A stretch of DNA of 64,000 nucleotides. Origin: Clostridia bacterium (GTDB lineage Bacteria > Bacillota > Clostridia > Oscillospirales > Acutalibacteraceae). Under the pieces are notes generated by a model. That model was given only the letters and a program-made list of their open reading frames with translations. It was not told the origin of the DNA and did not search any database. Positions 58,804 to 64,000 of the stretch are shown piece after piece. The translations under genes were made by a program, and so were the position numbers. Position 1 is the stretch's first letter; every line of letters begins with the position of its first letter. Location: assembly GCA_017409845.1 (NCBI GenBank), contig JAFQRY010000014.1:1-64000 (forward strand), written 5' to 3'.

Positions 58804-60375
58804 ATGAAAAGAATAGTATCGTTGCTGCTATGTGCCGTTATATTATTTACTGCCGTTGTTTCTGCTGCACCCGTTTCGGTTGCGGCGGAAGATGCTGCGG
58901 TTATACCGGTTGTTCATGTTGTCGGAACGGGTACTCCGATAAGCAGAAAGAACGCTGAAGGAGAAACCGAAAGAGTTTATCCCGTGCAGATTCCCGAGGG
59001 ATATATTGAGGAAAAAGCAAAAATATTTCTTCCCGTTTTTGCCGAAGCGTTTTTTACCCAGAGGTGGGATGAATTCTGCGATGTTCTTTATGAAATCCTT
59101 TCTCCTCTTTTCAGCTCAATGGCACTTGACAAAAACGGAGAGGTAACAGACGGAAGTTATGTTGAATGGACATGGTCTCTTGAGTCTCTTGCGGCTGATA
59201 CGAGAGCTGACGGAACCTACGGCGTTACCGATTATATGTTCCATTATGACTGGCGTCTTGATCCGATGATTATTGCAGATACCCTTCATCGGTATATAGA
59301 GGATGTGCTGACTGTTACGGGTGCCGAGAAGGTTGCACTTTACGGCAGATGCCTCGGCTCAAACATAGTTGCCGCATATATGCATAAATATGGCGGAGAG
59401 CATGTCTGTGAAGTCATTCACTATGCAAGTGCGCTTTACGGAGCTACTCAGTGCAGCAAGGTTTTTACGGGCGAGCTCAGATTACATGCTGACGGAATCG
59501 AACGCTTTGTATATGACATAAACCTTGATATTGATGAATATTTTATGGGCTTCATTCAGGCATTTGTTTCGCTTCTCAACAAAACCTACGGGCTTGATAT
59601 AACCTGCTGGGCAATCAACAATGTTATGGAAGATATCTATCTTGACATAATCCCGAGAGTTATTGCGGAAAGCTACGGAACATTTCCTGCTTATTGGGGC
59701 ATGGTACGCATTGAGGATTACGAAAAAGCGAAGGAAACCGTTTTTTACGGCTCGGATATTTCGGAGTATTCAAAGCTTATCGAAAAAATCGAGTATTTCC
59801 GTAACAATGTTCAGCTTACATTTGAAGACGATGTCAAAAAACTCCGTGAATCGGGCATTGAATTTTCAAATATCGTGAAATACGGTTATCAGAGCATTCC
59901 CGTAACCGAAGAAGGCGACGCACTTTCCGATGCTCTGTGCAGCGTTGAAAAAAGCTCATTCGGAGCCGCAACAGCTCTTGTCAACGAAAGCTTCTCCGAC
60001 GATTATATTGAAAAAGCAAAAGAAAAAGGCACCTTTAACTATATTTCACCCGATAAACAGATAGATGCTTCAACCTGCCTTTCTCCGGACACAACATGGT
60101 TTGTCAAGAATCTTTTTCATACGGATTTTCCGACCTGCATCAACGGGTTGGTCAGCGAGATAGTCAATAATGACGGATATACCGTCACAAGCAGTGCGGA
60201 ATATCCTCAGTATCTTGTTTATAATAAAGAAGATAATCGGCTTGTTCCGATGGATTCCGGAAACATGAATACGACTCAGAGATGGGAAGTAACATTTTTT
60301 GAAGCTTTTGTTTCGTTCTTTAAAAATCTTCTTAAAATGATTGAGGGCAAGGTTGCGGAATCATTTGCAAAATAA
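58804..60375 (+). CDS. Secreted alpha/beta hydrolase, lipase/LCAT-like
   Basis: 523 residues with a signal peptide (MKRIVSLLLCAVILFTAVVSAAPVSVAA). The early strand IPVVHVVGTG, FHYDWRLDP and the nucleophile elbow YGRCLGSNIVAAYM follow the LCAT/lipase plan. The elbow carries Cys183 where most lipases have Ser (GxSxG). SPDTTWFVKNLFHTDFP near residue 430 probably supplies catalytic Asp and His. The C-terminus (FFEAFVSFFKNLLKM) shares the aromatic motif of two other exported proteins here. It is probably co-transcribed with the amide synthetase; substrate unknown. Confidence 0.75.
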   Translation: MKRIVSLLLCAVILFTAVVSAAPVSVAAEDAAVIPVVHVVGTGTPISRKNAEGETERVYPVQIPEGYIEEKAKIFLPVFAEAFFTQRWDEFCDVLYEILSPLFSSMALDKNGEVTDGSYVEWTWSLESLAADTRADGTYGVTDYMFHYDWRLDPMIIADTLHRYIEDVLTVTGAEKVALYGRCLGSNIVAAYMHKYGGEHVCEVIHYASALYGATQCSKVFTGELRLHADGIERFVYDINLDIDEYFMGFIQAFVSLLNKTYGLDITCWAINNVMEDIYLDIIPRVIAESYGTFPAYWGMVRIEDYEKAKETVFYGSDISEYSKLIEKIEYFRNNVQLTFEDDVKKLRESGIEFSNIVKYGYQSIPVTEEGDALSDALCSVEKSSFGAATALVNESFSDDYIEKAKEKGTFNYISPDKQIDASTCLSPDTTWFVKNLFHTDFPTCINGLVSEIVNNDGYTVTSSAEYPQYLVYNKEDNRLVPMDSGNMNTTQRWEVTFFEAFVSFFKNLLKMIEGKVAESFAK

Positions 60376-60386
60376 TAAGAAAATCA

Positions 60387-60428
60387 AACACGCAGAGTGG
60401 TCCTGAACGGGCACTCTGCGTGTTTTTT
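60387..60428 (+). terminator. Terminator of the amide-synthetase/hydrolase operon
   Basis: AACACGCAGAGTG (60387-60399) pairs perfectly with CACTCTGCGTGTT (60412-60424), followed by T's. Confidence 0.9.
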
Positions 60429-60464
60429 TATATCAATTAAATCCACAAAATATTGAGTTTTTTC

Positions 60465-60493
60465 TTGCAATAAACGGCAGATGATGTTATAAT
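60465..60493 (+). promoter_or_regulatory. Promoter of the tepA-ftsK operon
   Basis: TTGCAA (60465-60470) and TATAAT (60488-60493) are 17 bases apart. Confidence 0.7.
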
Positions 60494-60586
60494 AAACTAT
60501 AAATAACTAAAATCGGATAATATCGTTTATTAAACGCCTTTTGAGGAATAATACTTTTGTTTTATTATGACGAAAGGGCGTTGAAA

Positions 60587-61375
60587 ATGAAAAGCAAAAA
60601 CAATAAGAAGAATAATTTTTTCCTTCCTTCACCTCCGTGGCAGTCACCTGATTTAAGCAGTGGCGGAAATTCAGACTGCGATGAGTCTTCGGCACTCAAC
60701 AGCATTGTTGAGGCCGGCTCAATAACCGTAAAAAAAGGGGAGCATCTTATCCATTGTCTGACGGTTATCGGTCAGATTGAAGGTCATTATATTCTTCCTG
60801 CCCAAAACAAAACCACTAAATATGAGCATGTTATTCCTCAGCTTGTTGCAATTGAGGAAAGCGATGAGGTTGACGGACTGATTATGATTCTCAATACCGT
60901 CGGCGGTGATATTGAAGCGGGACTTGCCATTGCAGAGCTTGTTTCGGGAATGAAAACTCCGACCGTATCTCTTGTTCTCGGCGGAGGGCATTCAATCGGT
61001 GTTCCTCTTGCCGTATCCACAGACCGTTCATTTATTACACCGTCTGCAACAATGACCATTCATCCCGTCAGAATGAACGGTCTTGTTCTCGGAGTTCCCC
61101 AGACGCTTTCTTATTTTGAGCAGATGCAGGAAAGAATAGTTCGTTTTGTTTCCGATAATTCCGGTATTTCTCCTGACAGATTCCGCGAAATGATGCTTGC
61201 CACGGGCGAGCTTGTTATGGATGTCGGAACGGTTCTCAGCGGTGAAGCAGCGGTGAATGAAGGACTTATTGATTCGCTCGGCAGTCTTTCTGATGCTTTG
61301 AACTGCTTATATGAAATGATAGATAATAACAGCAAATCCAATAATGATTTTGATATTAAAACTCCGAAAGGATGA
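60587..61375 (+). CDS. tepA: ClpP-class protease TepA (YmfB family)
   Basis: 262 residues from ATG 60587 (GAAAGGG at about 60572); a TTG 30 bases upstream is rejected. The ClpP/crotonase-like fold shows catalytic Ser136 in GGGHSIGVPLA and His159 in ATMTIHP, with LNTVGGDIEAGLAI as the oxyanion strand. In B. subtilis tepA also lies directly upstream of spoIIIE, which supports the call. TepA has been linked to protein translocation and to degradation of small spore proteins. It overlaps the possible first ATG of ftsK by four bases. Confidence 0.9.
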   Translation: MKSKNNKKNNFFLPSPPWQSPDLSSGGNSDCDESSALNSIVEAGSITVKKGEHLIHCLTVIGQIEGHYILPAQNKTTKYEHVIPQLVAIEESDEVDGLIMILNTVGGDIEAGLAIAELVSGMKTPTVSLVLGGGHSIGVPLAVSTDRSFITPSATMTIHPVRMNGLVLGVPQTLSYFEQMQERIVRFVSDNSGISPDRFREMMLATGELVMDVGTVLSGEAAVNEGLIDSLGSLSDALNCLYEMIDNNSKSNNDFDIKTPKG

Positions 61376-61380
61376 CTCTG

Positions 61381-63963
61381 ATGCCCGCAACCAAAAATAA
61401 AAAACCAACATCAAAAAAGCCTGCTCAGAAGAGCGGCTCATCGGCGAAAAAGACTGCAACGCAAAGTAAGCAGAAAGCGAAGCCTGAAATACCTATTGAA
61501 GTAAAAAGACAGAAATCCGCCATAATTATGGCTGCCGTGGCGGCGTTTCTTCTCTTTGTGGTGTTTATTGAGGGTGAAAGTGCGTGGCTGTATATGCATA
61601 ACGGTTTGTTCGGGATTTTCGGCTTCTGCGTTTATGTAATTCCGGCTTCGCTGATTTACCTTGCAATTATTTTCGCAAAGGATAAAACTCTCGGAAGTGT
61701 TGCGGCAAATCTGACAGCCGCCGGAGTGTTTGTTGCTCTGCTCAGCGGAGCGATACATATTTTCACAAATCCTGCCGATTATCTGACTTCCTCAATGATT
61801 TCCGAGCAGATTGCCGATGTGTGGAGTAATGCTCCTTCACTTTCAAGCGGCGGTGTTATAGGTGCTGTTATCGGCGGTCTTGTTGCAAAGCTTTTCGGCA
61901 AGGTCGGAGCAGGAATAACCTTTGTTATTCTTCTTATAGTAATTCTTATGTTTATAACCGGAACAACCCTTCCGGGGCTTTTCGGCGTACTCAGAAAGCC
62001 TGTGAGCCGAATGAGCGAAATTGCAAACGAAAAGATGGAACAGAATGCACAGCGTCGCGAGCAGCTCGAGCGTGAACGTGAAGAAGCTGAAAAAGAAGAG
62101 AAGGCGAAGGAGCCGTCAAAGAAAGTTTTCAATCCTCCGAAACAGCCGACTGTTGCGGTTGAAAATTTTGAGGATAATTTTATAACCGACGAATCGACCT
62201 TTGCTCCCGTTGAGGAGCCCCCCATGCCCGAAATTCCCGTTGTGAGGCTTCCTGATTCCGCAAAGACCGATATTATTGAAGAAACAGTTGAAGAAGCAAT
62301 AAAGCAGGAGAAAAAGAAACGCAGAAAAGCCGCTCCCGCAATGCCCGACGGAAACCCTGTTGATGAAGAAATACCCGTTGAAGTTCTTCCTGAAACGGAG
62401 CAGGAGCAGCCCGATTATGTTTATCCGCCCATTGACTGTCTTAATGTTGTTGAAAATTCGGGCACGGGTGACAGCATGCTCGAAATGCAGCTCGGTGCAC
62501 AGAAGCTTGTTTCCACTCTTGAAAGCTTCAAAATCAAAGCTGAAGTTACAAATATCTGCAGAGGACCTTCCGTTACAAGATACGAGCTTGTTCCGGAGGC
62601 AGGTGTCAGAATTAATAAAATAACAACTCTTGCCGACGATATTGCTCTCCGCCTTGCCGCAACGAGCGTGCGTATCGAAGCTCCCATTCCCGGGAAAGCA
62701 GCTATCGGAATTGAAATTCCCAACAGTGCAAAATCAATGGTATCAATGCGTGAAATCATTGATACTCCTCAATACAGAGAGGCGAAGAGCAAGCTTAATG
62801 TTGCTCTCGGTAAGGATATTACGGGCAACATTATCTGTGCCGACCTTGCCAAAATGCCCCATCTTCTTGTTGCAGGTACAACCGGTTCGGGTAAATCGGT
62901 TTGCCTCAATTCGATGATTGTCAGCATACTTTATAACGCAAAGCCCGATGAAGTAAAGCTTCTTATGATTGACCCCAAGATGGTTGAATTTACCATCTAT
63001 AACGGAATTGCACACCTTGAGGTTCCCGTTGTTTCCAATCCCAGAAAGGCTGCGGGTGCTCTCGGCTGGGCAGTCAGCGAAATGGAAAAGAGATACAAGC
63101 AGTTTTCCGAAAACAGCGTAAGGGATATCAAGGGCTTCAACAAGCTTTGCGAAACAAGGGATGACCTTGTTAAAATGCATCAGATTGTAATCTTCATTGA
63201 CGAGCTTTCGGACCTTATGATGGTATCTCCCAAAGAGGTTGAAGATTCCATTCAGCGACTTGCACAGATGGCGCGTGCCGCAGGTATCCACCTTGTTATT
63301 GCAACCCAAAGACCTTCGGTTGATGTTATCACGGGTATCATCAAGGCAAATATCCCCAGCCGAATCGCTCTTTCCGTTTCATCACAGGTTGACTCGAGAA
63401 CAATTCTTGATGCTGTAGGTGCTGAAAAGCTTCTGGGTAACGGTGATATGCTTTTCAATCCCGTAGGTGCATCAAAGCCCACCCGTGTTCAGGGCTGCTT
63501 TATATCCGATGCCGAGGTTGAAAGTGTTGTCAATCACATCAAGGCTCAGGCACAGACAACATATAACGAAGAAACCATGCACGAAATCGAAGCGAAGGCA
63601 GCTGCATCCGAAAACGCAAAGAAAAAGGATGTCGGCGGCAGCGAAGAAAACGACGGCGGCTGGGATCCAATTGTCAAGGATGCGGCAGAGGTTGTTATCA
63701 ACGCAGGCGGTGCTTCAACAACAATGCTTCAGAAAAAGCTTTCGCTCGGCTATGCGAGAGCATCAAGAATCATTGATGAACTTCACGATAAGGGCATTGT
63801 AGGTCCTGCAAACGGTGCAAAGCCCAGAGAGGTTCTGATTACAAAACAGCAGTGGTATGAAATGCAGGCACTCGCAGACGGTGCCGGTGAAGGTGCACCC
63901 AATATAGATGCAATCTTTGCCGATGACGATGATTTTGCAGGTGCGGAGGATGATTTTGAATAA
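61381..63963 (+). CDS. ftsK: DNA translocase FtsK/SpoIIIE
   Basis: 860 residues from ATG 61381; AAAGGA is 8 bases upstream. An in-frame ATG at 61372 would lie directly on that site. A Lys-rich N-terminus is followed by four or five membrane helices (about 45-205), a charged linker (about 215-370), and the motor with Walker A GTTGSGKSVC (about 498-507) and Walker B IVIFIDELSDLMM. The C-terminal gamma winged helix (TTMLQKKLSLGYARASRIID) reads DNA polarity sequences. It moves chromosome through the division or sporulation septum. In a spore-former one protein may serve both roles; I cannot choose between ftsK and spoIIIE. Confidence 0.95.
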   Translation: MPATKNKKPTSKKPAQKSGSSAKKTATQSKQKAKPEIPIEVKRQKSAIIMAAVAAFLLFVVFIEGESAWLYMHNGLFGIFGFCVYVIPASLIYLAIIFAKDKTLGSVAANLTAAGVFVALLSGAIHIFTNPADYLTSSMISEQIADVWSNAPSLSSGGVIGAVIGGLVAKLFGKVGAGITFVILLIVILMFITGTTLPGLFGVLRKPVSRMSEIANEKMEQNAQRREQLEREREEAEKEEKAKEPSKKVFNPPKQPTVAVENFEDNFITDESTFAPVEEPPMPEIPVVRLPDSAKTDIIEETVEEAIKQEKKKRRKAAPAMPDGNPVDEEIPVEVLPETEQEQPDYVYPPIDCLNVVENSGTGDSMLEMQLGAQKLVSTLESFKIKAEVTNICRGPSVTRYELVPEAGVRINKITTLADDIALRLAATSVRIEAPIPGKAAIGIEIPNSAKSMVSMREIIDTPQYREAKSKLNVALGKDITGNIICADLAKMPHLLVAGTTGSGKSVCLNSMIVSILYNAKPDEVKLLMIDPKMVEFTIYNGIAHLEVPVVSNPRKAAGALGWAVSEMEKRYKQFSENSVRDIKGFNKLCETRDDLVKMHQIVIFIDELSDLMMVSPKEVEDSIQRLAQMARAAGIHLVIATQRPSVDVITGIIKANIPSRIALSVSSQVDSRTILDAVGAEKLLGNGDMLFNPVGASKPTRVQGCFISDAEVESVVNHIKAQAQTTYNEETMHEIEAKAAASENAKKKDVGGSEENDGGWDPIVKDAAEVVINAGGASTTMLQKKLSLGYARASRIIDELHDKGIVGPANGAKPREVLITKQQWYEMQALADGAGEGAPNIDAIFADDDDFAGAEDDFE

Positions 63964-63964
63964 T

Positions 63965-64000
63965 ATGAACGGATTTTTACCCGTTACAAAAGAAGATATG
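63965..64000 (+). CDS. Start of a YgiQ-type radical SAM protein (cut by window edge)
   Basis: ATG at 63965, one base after the ftsK stop, opens a frame that runs to the window end: MNGFLPVTKEDM. YgiQ-family radical SAM proteins have a conserved FLP(M/T)(S/T)xEEM segment near the N-terminus, so this is a plausible match. Only 12 codons are visible. Confidence 0.45.
   Translation, partial: MNGFLPVTKEDM

Overview
The window looks like chromosome from a Clostridia-class Firmicute, most likely a gut Oscillospiraceae/Ruminococcaceae-type bacterium. The evidence is a complete spoIIIA operon (endospore-forming lineage), the usual Gram-positive run nusB-xseA-xseB-ispA-dxs-tlyA-nadK-argR-recN, a tepA-ftsK/spoIIIE pair, strong AAGGAGG-type ribosome sites, frequent TTG starts, and many accessory genes for a host-associated life: several glycosidases, a bile-salt-hydrolase-family protein, BspA-type leucine-rich repeats and a secreted papain-like protease. 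I see no rRNA, tRNA, CRISPR array, transposase or prophage. Species assignment is inference.

Layout. (1) 0-9.3 kb: a small protein, a Nudix hydrolase and an AraC regulator on the minus strand, divergent from a GPH sugar symporter and a family 2 glycosidase; then a large YfhO-type membrane protein. (2) 9.4-14.2 kb: spoIIIAA to spoIIIAH, the mother-cell side of the feeding-tube channel. (3) 14.3-25.2 kb: a tightly packed housekeeping operon from nusB to recN that runs on into a TIM-barrel isomerase and an SGNH hydrolase. (4) 25.2-27.3 kb: tyrS and a Cof-type HAD phosphatase. (5) 27.4-36.8 kb: accessory block with a B12-type radical SAM protein, a secreted cysteine protease, a Fur-family regulator with reverse rubrerythrin, a LytTR/DUF3021 pair, a GH129-like glycosidase and a GNAT acetyltransferase. 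(6) 36.9-42.8 kb: a complete late pyrimidine operon pyrC-K-D-F-E-B-I plus a Dabb protein. (7) 42.9-50.5 kb: a domain-permuted GH3 glycosidase, a 1366-residue leucine-rich surface protein and a bile-salt-hydrolase-family enzyme. (8) 50.6-60.4 kb: a cysteine-synthase-like enzyme, a signal-peptidase-like/DivIVA-like pair, a GntR-ABC exporter operon, and a two-gene unit joining a GH3-auxin-type acyl-amide synthetase to a secreted alpha/beta hydrolase. (9) 60.5-64 kb: tepA, ftsK/spoIIIE and the first codons of a YgiQ-type protein.

The most interesting signal is shared by three unrelated exported proteins (the papain-like protease, the leucine-rich protein and the alpha/beta hydrolase). Each has a signal peptide and ends in the same short aromatic amphipathic segment, pattern F-[FY]-x2-h-h-x-F-F-x-[KN]-h-h-x-M (h hydrophobic). 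None has an LPxTG motif or a classical transmembrane anchor. I propose it as an unrecognised C-terminal retention or sorting signal. Other points of interest are a signal-peptidase fold with the catalytic serine replaced by aspartate beside a DivIVA-like protein, the amide synthetase/hydrolase unit whose hydrolase has Cys in the nucleophile elbow, and a sharp composition change inside the leucine-rich gene.

Most start sites were chosen from ribosome-binding sites and often differ from the longest open frame; promoters were read by eye as -35/-10 pairs and are predictions.
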